Origin: Ectocarpus siliculosus
Lineage: Eukaryota; Sar; Phaeophyceae; Ectocarpales; Ectocarpaceae
Length of the DNA: 64,000 nt
Reading direction: 5' to 3'
NCBI GenBank assembly: GCA_000310025.1
Contig: FN648785.1
Coordinates: 177,371 to 241,370, forward strand
Position numbers and translations under genes: made by a program. Of the stretch, positions 11,701-24,005 are shown one piece after another (the first letter of the stretch is position 1; each line of letters starts with the position of its first letter). The notes beneath the pieces were generated by a model. It was not told the DNA's origin. It did no database searches and saw only the letters and a list, made by a program, of their open reading frames with translations.

Positions 11701-13526
11701 TACGTCGGTCCGTGCCTATTCGGAACCACCGACCCACATGCTGCTCTAGCGAGTCGAACGATGGTCAACAGCTGCACAACCACATCAAAACTCCACAGAA
11801 TCTCCAAGGCCGATCACGTTCCATCATTTTGAACAGCGTGTCATGCTTTTGTCTGAACCCACTCACTGCTCACTGCGACAGAGACTCGAGCCGGGACAAA
11901 CACGCACCTCATCAAATACGTCTACGTCGCATACAAACAAACGCATGCCAGAACTCCCACACCTTCAATGGCCAGGCCTAGCTCTTTCGACTCACCCACT
12001 GCGGCAGAGAGGCGAACCTTGGCACATCAACCAACGGCTTATTGTCCCATCTAACTACGCCTTTCTTCGTTTCCATCATCACAGAGTAGGTCATGTCGAT
12101 CATGTCCCAACCCATCAGCCGTCGCAACGTCATCAGCCCAGCGTCAAACTCCTCTGTGAGTATCACCTACAGGCAAGGGTTTGGGCGGGCGATAAAACAA
12201 AACATACCCAGGGTCAGAAAGAGAGACCGCGGGGGGCGGGGGTGAGGGTATCGAGACAAGCGCGGCGAGCGTGCGACGGTACAAAGCAACGCTAAGGTGA
12301 TCGTCGCGCCAGGAGAAGGCCTGTTAGCGGGTTGCCAGAAAGACGTGTCGCGCTGATATGAAGCTGGTAAAGACGGGTCACACAACGTCGAGATACAATC
12401 TTCCTCGCAACTGCTGTAAACCTGGTTCTAGTGCGTGTGAGGCTCGATCAAGGCCAAGCACCAAAGCATAATTGCGGGAAAGTATTAACTCCTGGCAGAT
12501 GATTCTCGATGAAAACGTCGAGCTGATATTACAGCACGGAAAGTTGTACTAAAACAAACTGCATGAGTAGCACCAAGCAGCAACGAACGGTGCGCGACGG
12601 ACCCAAGCCTCTCGAGAGCATCAAGCCTTACCAGAGCGAAGCTTGGGAGGTGTTTCTCGATGAAAATGTCGAGCTGATCCTTGTCGTGCACCCCGAACTC
12701 CACACACATCGGGTTCATCATATGCTGCGCGGGGTGCCTCTTCGTTCGCTCCAGGTACTGCTCGATCGACAACTGGCAGGTGATGAAATAATAAGGGATA
12801 GCGTTTGTAGGTAAGGTTGGCGTCCCTCTGACTACAGACACGCTTGGCTGCGCACCCCTGTCGGAGAGGTGAGGCTTTGCCCGCTTGTTTCCCGATCGAC
12901 GAATGCAGATGACCAAACAAAGAGACTTGAAGAATATTAAGGAGGGACAAGGGTGCATCAATCGCCTGTAGTTGTCACAAACATCGCGCACGTCCTCTGC
13001 GGCAGGGAATCCCTGTTCAGACATGTTGGGGAAGGAAATCCAAAAGGCACACATCAGCGAAGGTTGAGTATTGTACCTTCTGGATAACGAAAGCCCTTAC
13101 GCTGAGAAACCATTGATGTCGACGGAAACATGTCCGCCGTGAGAGGAATGAACGTCGGAGACCTTCCCTCACAAACCTCTGCTGGGACAACAAATAATTC
13201 CATTTTCAGGCGGACTGAACGCATGGCACCGGCCTACCTTGTTCATCGGTTGCATATAGTAATAGTAGTAGCTCAAGAAGTGCTCCCGCGGACTTCGAAC
13301 CACCGTGATGTAGTTGATCGGCTCCGCCTCCTGCCAGCACAACCACACATCGGTTCTCTCTCAATTGATTTTCGCAAGACAACCACAACAACGACACCAG
13401 GGGACAAGAGCAAGATTTTCTTGGGGACAGTATGTTCCGCAGAAAGGCTTAACGCAATGGTGAAGCGGCCCGTGTGCAAGGCAGCAGCGGCAAACGTAAC
13501 GGCACAAATTGCCACGGCCACAACGG

Positions 13527-13558
<32 letters not shown>

Positions 13559-16500
13559 GCAACAGCCGCACCAGCACCAGGAGCGACAGCAACACTAGCG
13601 ACAGCAACGCCAAAGATCGCAACACAAAAGAGACAACGACGACCCACACCTGCATAATCTGCTTGTACATCTTGGTGTTGTCTTCCCAGGTCCCCTCCCA
13701 GACACCCTCATGGACGTGATAGTGCATCACGTCCACGCGCTGCCCGTTTTCTTGGACCTGAGCAAGACCACCAAGTAAGAGAAAGGACACCAGCGTAAGA
13801 GAAGAACAGTTGATGGAAACAGCACGCACAACAGCGCCAGTGCGGCGCAAGCACGCGCTGCTTCCCGTGTTTCGGGGCCTAGGCGACGCTCGTGCGACAG
13901 CACGAGGGTCCAGGAACACGCTCTGTGTAAGGCAGCATGCAGCTTTGCGCCATATCACGCAGCATCCCCGGCGCTCCCCACACTCCCGGGCCTGGACACG
14001 GGCCGCAAACGGTGGCCGATCTCGAACTAAATGTGCACAATTCGCAATTGAGCTCATACATGTACCGAACACCATCACACATAACTGCAAATGTCACCTC
14101 CACATGCTGCACGCTTTCGCGCAACTGAACACAGTAGCAGAAATAGCAGTAGTCGGTGAAAAAGCCGGATTGGCCAACAGGAACGGCGATTGGTTGTTTT
14201 GGCAGTCTTCATCGCCACACACCTATGCCGCCTCTTTGTTCTGTTGCCTCCATTTTGCCTATGCTCTGGTGCGTAGTGCCTGGTGCTGGTACGTTACCCT
14301 TTGATTCTTTAGGCGGGTGTGGGAAGCGTCCTCCTTTTTATCGTTTTTGTTTTGTTTTGTTTTGATCAATCTTCTAGGGCTCTTTTCTCTACCGGTGCGG
14401 TAGCTGTTCTTTTCTTTCTATCATTTTGTCTTCTTTTCCGAGTGTTTTGCACCCTATTTTTGTTTTTTCCCCGCGGCGTCGTATGTGCCGGGTTTTTGCG
14501 ACCACGGGCTCCCCATTTTTGTGGACTACTGTATAGAGCTAATGTGAGATACAACAACAAAAACAAAACCTAAGAATGACACTCCGGGAGACACGTGGGG
14601 GCGTACCTGCTGGACTGCCACTGCCAGAGGGACGTTAGACACGAACCGGCCTTCGAACGACGCCAGCTGAAGCGTAGTGAGCAAACACAAGCATCACGCA
14701 TTCCAGCGGCGAATGCGGACGACACGCACAACACGTACGACATGTAAGCCAAGCATATAACGAGCACATGCACCAAGACGGGACAACAATGACCACGAGC
14801 GCAAGCAGGCCAGGCTCCTGGGTTCAGCTGTAGTATCTACACAAAGCAAGATCAAGCGCCACAAAACTAAGGGAAACCAGCAGCTACGAAACCGCAACAT
14901 GCAAGAACAGCAGCAAACCAACACCACCGCCATCCGTACTAACACCAAGAATATCGGCAGCAGAAACACCATGCCTGATTCATCGTTTCTGCAATTTAGC
15001 GCTCAGAGCGCACGGACTGAGGAATGATCAAAGCATGCTTGTACCGCGGGGGATCACCAACGCCCACGCACGAAAATGCTCTATCGTCAAGAACAACGAC
15101 AAGATCTAAACGGACGACAGGCACGTCCAATTCAGTACAAAAGTCTCGTGCCACTACTGAAGTGCTCCAGGGCGGCATACAAGCTTTATTTTGAGGTTGA
15201 GTGCGCAAGGGTGGGAGGGCAAACCTTCTTGTCGTGGCGCTTGGCGTACCGCACGAAGATCATGGCCAGGGTAGTGGACGCCGTCTTGTGAGTCTTGACG
15301 AAAGCCACGTTGCACATCTGTGCGAGAAGGGAGTTAGGGATGGAAGTGTGCGCAGGAAGGGACAACAACACTGGGTATACCAAGATTTGGGGCACACGAT
15401 ACCCGTGGGGGCTTCGTCGTTTCGATGCTCGCTTCTGACTAGGCGCAATGTAAGGCGTGTCGGTGCTAAAACACCTGAGGGTTATACACGACAGTCGAGG
15501 CGGCCCCACGCTCCTTGACCGGAGAGTCATTCGCAATGCGGAGTAGTCCATAACAGGTGGAAAACGAAGGCTCGAGGTGTATGGGCAGGCAGCGGATGAC
15601 TTGGAAGGTAGGTGATGTGCCTGACGACGGCACACCATCCTCAGGGGTGCAGTCCAGCCTATCAATAAAACGATGTACGCCTTCTTTTTATATCTGAGCG
15701 GAAATATTCGGCTCTGCAGACTCACGCCGAAGGTGTGCTTCTGCTGTACGGTATGGAATGTTTTCGCTGTACGGGAGGGGCTCAGGGTACTGTTGTGAGT
15801 GGCAGTCAACGCGCTCTTCCAGGGCAGCAATGCTTCACGTTTCGGTTTTTCGCGGTTAAAGTCTGAATGCAAGGGTAAGGTCGGGTTATCATTTCAGGAA
15901 AAGGGCGGTACAAGCCAACGTGCGCGGCTAGCACAACGCAAGCATCGTATTGGACTGACACCAGCAATTGATTGGCACAAGGTGATCGCAGAGCTCGCCC
16001 TGGTTGCGTCGTACGCAGTTGGCACGTCGCTGCCTGAAATTTGTACGAGCCGCATAGGTGCAAGTCATGTGCGAAATAACATCTCCGCGTCTGGCAGTAC
16101 CGTCGACTCAGCCGAGCTTCTGCTCCAGACTGAAGAGCTAGCTCCCAATCCAAACCTCAGGGTTCTTCTGGGTCCAGAGCGAGTTGGTGTTGGGTGTAGT
16201 TGGGCTCGGGTCGATGTCTTGCCTCTTGACAAGTGCCCCAGCTAAGCCGTAGGGTTCGGGCTTACCTGGAAAAAGAAAAAGATCGCCGATGCCAAAGAAA
16301 CATACCATATCCCACCTGTCCACCGGTCTTCCCCGCGCTCTCCGTCACCATCAAGTTCAGAAGCTCTCGATACTTTGCTGTCTCCTCAAGCCCAGATACC
16401 TCCTCGTGGCCAGAGCCATCTTCCACTTGCAGGGAAAAGGGGTGGAATCGGGCACATTCGGTTGAATACGAACCATAGGCACCATTCGTCAAGGTAGACA

Positions 16501-18997
16501 CGTTATCGTGTATGGTACCGTATGTTCAGCGAGTGCGTTCATTGGGTCTCCGCTGTAAAAATGACGCCGACAACGACATCAACAACAAAAACAACAACAA
16601 ACAGTAGTCTTCGTAAACAGTAGTCTTATTATTGGTCAATCCATCGCGGAACAATGGGCTCTGATCAACACGTCCGTCTTGGATTTGCACTGGTACTTGC
16701 CAAAAGGAAAAAAATGTGCTGGCGCAGACATGTGTATTGTCAGGTCAAGCATTCCCTGAAAAGAGAGCGGCAGGACACTCTGATAAAGGTGCAATTGCAT
16801 GGTCGCTATCCCAGATAGTACGGACAAAATCCTCCAAAAACTTGGACAAATTCGGACGAAACTGCTTCCAATCATTACAGGCAGCTCAAATTTTCAGTTG
16901 CGTCCACCAAGACCTACCTGACAAAACTCTTCTCTCATTTCGCGTAGTTGCTTCTTGTGTATCTCCGAAGTCGGGCTGGTAACTTCTGCGAGCGCCTTCA
17001 CCGACCTGGAACAGTGAAGTACTTCGCTATGGTGAGGGCTCATGGGCGTGTTCTCTTGGGGCAAAGACGACCCCTCAAAAGAGAGTCGAAGACATATCTT
17101 AGTTTGAGGTTGGGGCGTGCGAAAGGCGTTGCAGCCTGACGTTCCACCATTGCCGTGATGACACTTGATGGGGTGTCAACGTGACGACAAACGGCAAGCG
17201 ACGAAACAATAAATTCAGGGGAAGTATGCTGATCCGGGGACAGCGAGCGGCCGGGGTGCATGAGACATGATTGTTACGAGAACCCACAGCATGGACACAC
17301 CGCATAAGAAACACCCTCCTCAAGTCAACGACCTTGCAACGGAAACTCCAGCTTCCGTTCTACTAATATTCTACTGATAGTCTACAGTACTCCAGAGCTC
17401 CCGCAAGGATTCCAACAGGTTCCGAGCAGACATGCCACTCATTCCGACGAACACGTGCTGGAATCACGTGTTGACACTGTACTGATGTAGTTAACTGCTT
17501 GCCCTGGCGTATCGTCACCTGTGGTAACCGATTATGCTGATATGTAGAGTCACCCCCTTCTGGGAATGTGCTCGCCGCCTCATGTATGACAAGTTGTTCG
17601 CTTCGCGTCTAGCCCAAGCAGCAGCAGGAACGAGGCCGCCAAACCATAAATACGACATTGGGAGCCGGGGTAGGGGGCGAAGGGGGACCCATCTGTTCAT
17701 GGGCGTTGTTCATTCACCATCGACCGAGCATACTATTGAGGCGGCAATTTGTAATTTCTTCATCTCCATAAGAACACCACGAAAGTGCGAGCACCGTTGG
17801 GTTTCAACAAAGGAGGGACAAGGTGGTTGGGTCGACCGGCGGGACATGTAGGCAACCGGATTCCAGGCTCGAGGAGAGCAGTGGGCAGCGTACAAAGCGA
17901 TGTATCTACGACCAGTCCTGCTGTCGTATTCGATGACAGGTGGGGGGCGGGGGGCGGTTGAGTGTGGCGTGTTGTAAAAAGTTGCTGGATAATCTCGGGA
18001 TCTCGAAAACCTATACCCAGTCCCGACGGCATGCATCCCGTCGTCTCTTCCACGCCATCGTGCTTTACAACCTCGACAAAGTTTGAAATGTGTTTGGTGC
18101 TTCTAAGTAGTGCGGCGAGAGCACGATACCTGTGCATCTCGTAGTAAGTAAGGGGTGGTGACCGCGCTGAACAGGAACCGAAGCCGTGACAAGGAATTCC
18201 GGCTGCACGTAAGCGGGATCTCTACAGTACTTCGCATGTTGTGAAAGGGGAAACAAAAAAACGCCTCATTGGGATCTGTGTTTCCACGATCGGCGGCTGT
18301 ACACGCAACAAAGAGCAACCACACCTGCCTTCCAAGAGCTCCCCAAGAAGGTCTACACCGACGTCGTCAGTGACGCTTGTTTGTGCTGGTCGGGGGCACC
18401 AAGTTTGAGAACAAAGTTCAACCCGAGCGGATAACACGGCGAGTGCATGCCGTGAGGACCCACTGCTTACGTTCTGCCGAAATACCGTAGGTGACCTAAG
18501 GTACCATACCCCCTGGACCGAGTTTCAAAGCTCGATTTCTCCACGACGAAGAGGGTGCATGAATGAGACCATACGTTTTCGGAAAACTCTCGACAACGTG
18601 GCCCCAACGCCGCCGTTTTCGATACCGCCACTCTTCCTGCTGTGGAGGAGAAATTAAGCTTTGAAATCGGTCTGGGGGTGTGCTATCTTACGTCACGTGT
18701 AATAATTAAGGTCTATAGCGTAGCCCGGAAAGACAGCGAAAGGAGTCAGTCGAGACTCGCTCTCAACCTCGGGTGGCGCTTCCACTCGTTCGTAAATCAG
18801 CAAACAGCCTAACCTATTCGACAAGTCAGCGGGTGCGAACGGGGAGGTGGTAAGGATGCCCGAGCACCAGCGCACATTGCGGCACAACAAGTTGCCAAAA
18901 GCTTCTGGCTTAGACAAACTCCTAACCCCAGTGGCGCAGCCCTCACCGAACCGAGAAGAGTGACCGCCATGCAGCATGAAACCCAGCGTTTTGCCAT
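8722..18997 (-). CDS. Gal-3-O-sulfotransferase-like enzyme, copy A (multi-exon)
   Basis: Minus-strand exons with GT-AG borders and matching phase 0: 15,225-15,317 (KTHKTASTT, the PAPS 5'-phosphosulfate-binding motif), 13,650-13,757 (DVMHYHVHEGVW), 13,238-13,330 (ITVVRSPREHFLSYYYYY, the 3'-phosphate-binding motif), 12,632-12,772 (MNPMCVEFGV), 11,996-12,166 (VILTEEFDAGLMTLRRLMGW, typical of GAL3ST proteins) and about 10,929-11,046 (ATTALDRKLHEAAVLAYR). A probable first exon starts at 18,997 with a signal-anchor-like MAKRWVSCCMAVTLLG. Less certain are exons near 18,020-18,137 and 16,266-16,495 (stem region), 9,880-10,152 (EQDLVEFKELQRIV) and a terminal exon near 8,725-8,783, which differs from copy B by a 1-nt indel. 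The family transfers sulfate from PAPS to galactose in the Golgi; the substrate here is unknown. The family call rests on six intact core exons; the N- and C-termini are unsettled. Confidence 0.8.
9190..9295. repeat. GGAATTCC palindrome cluster
   Basis: Within about 100 bp the motif GGAATTCC or its half-sites (CAATTCC, GGAATTC, TTGGGAATTC) recurs at least seven times in both orientations, with arms such as TTGGAATTCCAA. A further half-site pair lies at 9,508-9,525. No coding potential. Confidence 0.75.
12488..12530. repeat. partial duplicate of a sulfotransferase exon
   Basis: TCTCGATGAAAACGTCGAG at about 12,505 repeats the exon sequence at about 12,655 with one mismatch in about 24 nt. It lies just beyond the 12,632 donor, inside the next intron. 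It looks like a short local duplication with no reading frame of its own. Confidence 0.6.
13520..13615. repeat. CAG/ACAGC-type microsatellite in a sulfotransferase intron
   Basis: A run of imperfect GCAGCAACAGC units between two sulfotransferase exons. Long low-complexity ORFs on both strands here (Ala/Thr-rich or Val/Leu-rich) are by-products of the repeat. Confidence 0.85.
18491..18696. mobile_element. MITE-like element, about 206 bp, GTGAC-ended inverted repeats
   Basis: The left end (GTGACCTAAGGTACCA) and the complement of the right end (GTGACGTAAGATAGCA) match. The inverted similarity runs about 45 bp inward, through TTTCAAAGCT and TTTCTCC. The interior resembles the element at 25,558-25,787 (TTTCTCCAC followed by GAGGGTGC), suggesting one family. 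No ORF. It lies in an intron of the sulfotransferase gene, in DNA absent from block B. Confidence 0.7.
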
Positions 18998-20000
18998 TGT
19001 TGTACTCCCTGCCTACAGATCACAGGGCCTTGTCACGGTCCTGTGGATAGGTGCAGTGATGACAGTGTGGGTAGGGTGATGGCCCTCCGAGATGGCCGGC
19101 CGACCAACGCACCCCAGGCCTGGTTGTGTCACAATATTCTTCTCCCTACTGCAGCTGGCACCGTTATTGAGAGCTTCGGTAGAGTAGGTACCCTCCTCTC
19201 TCTTCTCTCTGTCGCTTTCGCTCTCCCCGTCCTTTCGCTCTGTGTCTCATGGCTTCGTTCTTGACTTGCCTCCGGCGGGGAATGTGACTCTACACCCCGA
19301 TAAAATGGAAAAGGCGTTCTGCCAAGTTCTGCCGGTCAAATAATGTTGAGATGTTGAGGTGGAGAGAGGAGAGGGCAGAGGTGGCTGCCACATGATGGCT
19401 TGTGGGTACAATAGGCACAAGACGAAAGGCACCGCTGCCTGACCAGCTACCCATCACCCGAGCCACCGCTGCACAGGAAAAACGAATGGACGGCGACCCA
19501 CAACAGCAGTAAACTTTCGAGGTAGGGTGTTTTCGATGGCCGTTCCGCACATTCCCACGAACGAATATTCGCACCGCACGTCCATACATATATTGAGGAG
19601 CAATGCATTCATGTGCGCGTATCCAGATCTGTCGGGAACGCCCGCTGCTATTGCTGCTACTGCTGCTGCCTCTGCTGCCGCTGATAACACTTAGTTAATT
19701 CTTTGTCATTTGTCAATTGTGTCTCTTCCCTCAGGGCTACCGAGACGGCGGCCTTGTTCATCGACACCAGGTGCTGCCACTGCCACTTAGTGCGACCAGC
19801 GGCAACGGCTAGCAGGTGCTGGTGCCGTAAGACCGTTCAGCAGTTGGAGCATTCGAGTGAAAAGTAGCAAACCCAGTTATTGTGCAGAACATCTCGGGAG
19901 GGAGGTCGGCACTACATGTACTCCGACTGCCACTGGTGAAAAGGTACAATTTCCGGAGTTCAACACGAAAATCGATTTGTTTCGTGCTCGTAACATGTAC

Positions 20001-20395
20001 ATGCAGTGTAGAACACAGCAGTGTTGACATCTGCGGGGGCTATCACGTGCTGATCCTGCAGAGAGAGGAAGAGAGAGCGGGACGGATGTGCGTATATATA
20101 TCGAGAGAGAGAAACAGAGATTCCTTCCTCTGCCGGCAGATAGCTTCGAGCATTGTTGGAGAAACAAATTAGACTTGGACGATGGCACCACAAATACACA
20201 ATCGATCGCGTTGTTGATATTGCTGTCTTCGGAAGAGGACAGTGAGGTATTCTACTATGCCAGGGATCAAAAACACGAAACACGTGCCGGCATGCTATTA
20301 CAATCGATACAGAATGATCGGGGGAAGCGTTTGAGTTTGACAGGCCTTTCACCCGCCACAGGACGAAGAGGCCTACAACGGGGAGAAGGTTATTT
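20001..20395. other. no gene recognised
   Basis: Begins where the similarity between blocks A and B ends. It includes a GAGA-rich stretch (20,060-20,115). Short ORFs only. Confidence 0.5.
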
Positions 20396-20397
20396 TC

Positions 20398-21085
20398 TTC
20401 CTTCCATGGTTGCTGTGCATAGCTTCCATGCAACTCCATGGAAGATTCACGCGCTTCCATGGGAGTCGACATGACTTTCATGACAGCCACTCAACTTCCA
20501 TGGAAGCCGTGTGGAAGCAGTGTGTCGGATCGCGGCGCCAGCTTCCATGATGCTTCGATGGAAGTTGAAAAATTATTAAATTCCCATGGAAGCAGCGGGT
20601 GGTTGCTTCCACGGGAAGTCGCATCCTTACCTTCCACGAAAGAATGAAGAGCTTCCATGGAAGTCACGACTTCCAGTCCGTCCAACACCTCCCCAAAACA
20701 GCATGGTACTTTCTTCGAAGCACCGCAACTTTCATGAAAGAATGCATCGTCCATTGAGTTTTGTAGGGATTGGAAGGCATCGTCCACGGAAGTGTTTTGT
20801 CAGGTATAGCATGCAACCTACATGGAAGCTTGCAACTTCCTGAAGCAGTTTCGATGTTTTGTCGAAGATGTCTGACAAATCGGTGCGAGAGCTTCCATGG
20901 AAGAAGATTCTAGGGAAGGGTTTGTCATAGGTGAAAGACAACGTCCATGGAAGCATGCCAAAGTCCACGGAATCAATTTCCATGGAAGGAAGTGGTTGCC
21001 AGAGTTGCCTGGCAATTCCCATGAGAAAGCACATCAACTTCCATGGAAGCAACCCCCATGGAAGAAGCGTCTTCCACGAAAAAAC
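20398..21085. repeat. CTTCCATGGAAG palindrome array
   Basis: Five intact TTCCATGGAA cores lie near 20,494, 20,652, 20,892, 20,979 and 21,039. At least ten decayed half-sites (CCATGGAAG, CTTCCACG, TTTCATGAAAG, TTCCACGAA) sit among them at irregular 20-90 bp spacing. The spacers do not resemble one another, so this is not a classical tandem satellite. No gene is contained; short ORFs across it are Met-Glu/Ser-rich products of the motif. Confidence 0.9.
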
Positions 21086-21700
21086 TGTGTGGCGTACTAC
21101 ACACATGCATCACAAGCGCGCACCAGCGAATATCACTACTGCTCCAGAAACAGACCGCCGGCGGTTGCGTTGTTGAAAAATCGGAACCGACAAGAACTTC
21201 TGGCGTCTTCCCCCACCGTGACCCTCAGAAACCAAGTCCCGGACCCCCTCGTGAATCAAACATGCGTCAATGCAAAGGCGCTTGGTAGTACAACCATTTC
21301 GGCGCATGCGAACACCTCACCACGGCCCGCAACTCGTTGAGCTTATCCGGGCGAGTCTGATTCGCCAGCCATATTAAGTGTCCCATAAACAACCGAAACG
21401 CTCGTCGATATCGGGCTCGTCGACATCGGGCTCGTCGACATCAAGCTGCTCAAGCGTAAACCCAATGACGATAGGTGCCTTTTTTTTTTTCGCCAACCCT
21501 AACTTGGCAACGACGTTCTCCGCCAACGCATGATGCGAAAATATTACTGTCCCCATTACGTTGTCACGAGAGAAAAGGCGAAACAGACATCCCAAGTAGT
21601 TCCCCAAGGTTAGAGATGGGCACATATGTATCGGATAAGGTCAAAACCAAATGGGTCGCACCTGCTCCTTAGGCCGATAGACGATATGTCGTCTATGTAC
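21086..21700. other. no gene recognised
   Basis: Short ORFs only. A small repeated unit (TCGTCGACATCGGGC) occurs about three times at 21,405-21,445. Confidence 0.5.
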
Positions 21701-21799
21701 GTAGATCATGATGACACACCATGATCATAAACCCAAGTACTTGTTTTCAGACCGTCTCAACCCCACAATCCTACTGGAAAACACACCGCCACAGCAGGG

Positions 21800-23450
21800 A
21801 AATCACTACCGCTGGGTACACCGGTGCAGCCGACGATGCCGCCGCTCCAGACGCTGGACCACCGGGTGACGGCCAAGGCGGCGAAGAGGCCACGGCGTCC
21901 GACCCCCAGGGACGCACTTCTCCCATATAACCCTGGCTGCGGAAGCCTCACGTGCAGTGCAGAGTACGTGGCCGCCCCCGCTGCCGCGGGGGTCGTGTGG
22001 GTCGCAGGGGAATGGCCACTTCCTTAGTCGAGGTAGTAGTACCGCTCCGCCTTGCTGCCCATGTTGGACGGAAGGTGACGGTGGCGGAAACCGGTTGAGG
22101 GGAAAGGTAGGACCAGCCGGATCGTCCTCTTGCCGCACAAGTTAACCTCCGGGTACCGCTTGTTCTACATGCCCCCCCCCTGCTGAACTGTTAACAGAGT
22201 CGTTCATAAACGCGAAAACCTAGGGCCAGATGGCCCGCAAGTACACCGCGCGTGTCAGGAGCTTAACGTCGGGGAAGAGTGTCGGGAGGGAACTCCAACC
22301 ACGTACCCCCGGCTCCCGCCGCATTTCGGGCGATCCTCCTCTGCACGAGACCGTTACTCGTGGGCCCGTTCGGCCGCTTTGAGTCCCCGCGCAATGTTCA
22401 CATCAGCCATCATCCCTCGAAATATCACGGTGGCCTACCCGGTGCCATTGTCGGTCGAAACACACCCCAGCTCCCCGTTGGCAGCCATGAGTGGCGTACC
22501 ATGCACGCAACGCGAGGACGACAGCCGCACTGCTCTTGTCCCATGAGAACGAAGCTCACCCATGCGTTTTCATCCAGGATCCGTATCAGGTACTGAGCAC
22601 AGCCGGTGGATGGCCCGTACGACCCCGCCAGATCCATGGAGACACGCTGAAGAGACCAAGTCGTCTTACGGGAATAGACGAGGACCTTGGGGAAGGCGCG
22701 TGTGATAGCCTTCGCTCCGCATATCCATTGCAATACTTCTGAGTGCCAGTCAACTTGATCCCCACCTGCTTGGCGGTCTCGTAGAGAGTCTTGACACGAC
22801 ATGGCCGACGGAGCAATGGAACTCGGTAATGTTCATGCTGGACTGGAAGTCGGGCCGCATTATCTCCACGACCATCAGGGGTTGGGGCTGCTGTGGATCG
22901 TCGTGGGCTCCCTCGAAGTACTTGCCCTGATCGATTTTCGTGAATTTGACCCTAACTCACCATCATCTTGGCCCTCTACTTGTTGAACAGGCCGTTGTTC
23001 TTTTCCTGAACAACAGGATCTCGAACGCCAAACCCGGGACAGCAGCAACATCCGTGAGGGGCACGCGGAAATTGTCAGCGCAATGGATACCACCTCCAGG
23101 TCGCCGATGTATGCCGCCTGAAAGCACTTGCCGTCACGCCAAGCATGAGCTGACGGGGCCCGCCCAATCCACCTCGCGATCGCCGATTTGCACTATGTCA
23201 ACTTCCGGATGTGGGCCCTTTAAACGCCTTCTTCGATCTGTTCTCCTTTTTTTGTGTGCAGGCCGCGGGTGACCTTCCATCATCGAGGCGGAGGAAGCGG
23301 AGCACCGGGTCATGTCGAGGACGGACTAAGGGAAGCAGCAGCAAGGGGGTATCCTTGCAAAAGACCTCCGCAAGGGGGGGAGTGTTGAGCGAAAGATGGC
23401 CGCATTATGGTCGGGGGGCGGGGGGTAGTCTTTATTTTTGACTTGTTGGA
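21800..23450. mobile_element. fossil Ty1/copia LTR-retrotransposon fragments
   Basis: Minus-strand stretches at about 22,270-23,100 read as decayed protease-end and integrase-core sequence (MDLAGSYGPSTG, QYLIRILDE, SNGLVQRRIA). A plus-strand patch at about 21,930-22,020 reads as the RNase H region (SAEYVAA). At about 23,365-23,385 a purine-rich tract precedes TGTTGAGC, resembling a polypurine tract and the start of an LTR. The opposite strands imply at least two insertions. All parts are badly broken with many disruptions, so the element is old. No full LTR pair or target duplication was delimited. Confidence 0.75.
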
Positions 23451-23930
23451 GGGTGGAGACGCGTGTGGTGAATTCGAGGCCTACACTGGCCGCCCAGAGA
23501 GCAAGGCGCATGGTCAACAACCACGTAATCATCCGTCTCCCCTGGCTGTCTTGTGTAAGCCAACGTTGCGTGGAGGTTTAGATGGTGTTTTGCGATTCCT
23601 GACACTCGTGTGATGAAACAACAGGCGGTCGCCCTTTTTCCTTGCAAGTGCCGCTGTTCCTTGGACGGGGATACTTGTTTTGTACCCCAAGTCCCCGCTC
23701 TGCCTCCCAGAGAGAAGCGTCTTGCGTTGACCTAGAACATCGGCTGGGTGTGTTCGTTCTTTCACAGTACAAGGAGCCAAAACCTCGACCACTGTCTCAG
23801 AGATCAATTCAGGGTTGTTGGCAATCCACGAGACAGGTAACACCAGTACCGTCTTTTTTTCCACCGGTATGGACGGGAAACAACCATAATTTCGCCCACA
23901 AGCCAAAATAAGACAACGCACAGCAGCAGC

Positions 23931-24005
23931 CAGTGGCCCACTGGTTCAGTTGGTAATAACTGTCCAACCTTTGGGGCGTGGGTTCGAAACTTGGCGCAGT
24001 CACAT
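23931..24005 (+). repeat. tRNA-like (SINE-type) sequence
   Basis: An A-box-like GGTTCAGTTGGTAATAAC is followed about 30 bp later by a B-box-like GGGTTCGAAAC. The expected T stem pairs poorly and no acceptor stem forms, so it is not a functional tRNA by inspection. Probably a tRNA-derived SINE head or a decayed tRNA. Confidence 0.5.

Larger units (their letters stand above)
3290..20000. repeat. segmental duplication, block A (partner 34,690-42,800)
   Basis: Collinear similarity to block B includes 3,293-3,430 with 34,707-34,844; 5,060-5,488 with 35,491-35,913; 6,100-6,368 with 36,540-36,774; 7,140-7,300 with 37,460-37,620; 8,640-8,790 with 38,760-38,900; 9,880-10,150 with 39,300-39,600; 10,900-11,010 with 40,540-40,670; 11,950-12,160 with 40,915-41,120; 18,880-19,200 with 41,160-41,460; and 19,790-19,930 with 42,660-42,780. 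Introns are similar as well as exons, so this is duplicated DNA and not only homologous genes. Block A is longer, mostly because about 6.7 kb (12,170-18,880, four core sulfotransferase exons) has no counterpart in B. Confidence 0.85.

Noticed and set aside
13449-14090. 213-codon minus ORF
   Set aside because: Only about 36 codons (13,650-13,757) are conserved and bounded by splice sites; the rest is intron and a CAG-type microsatellite.
15318-15872. Upstream in-frame extension (about 180 codons) of the KTHKTAS exon
   Set aside because: A good acceptor (TTCTCGCACAG) lies immediately before the conserved segment, and the extension has no membrane anchor or family motif. It is probably intron.
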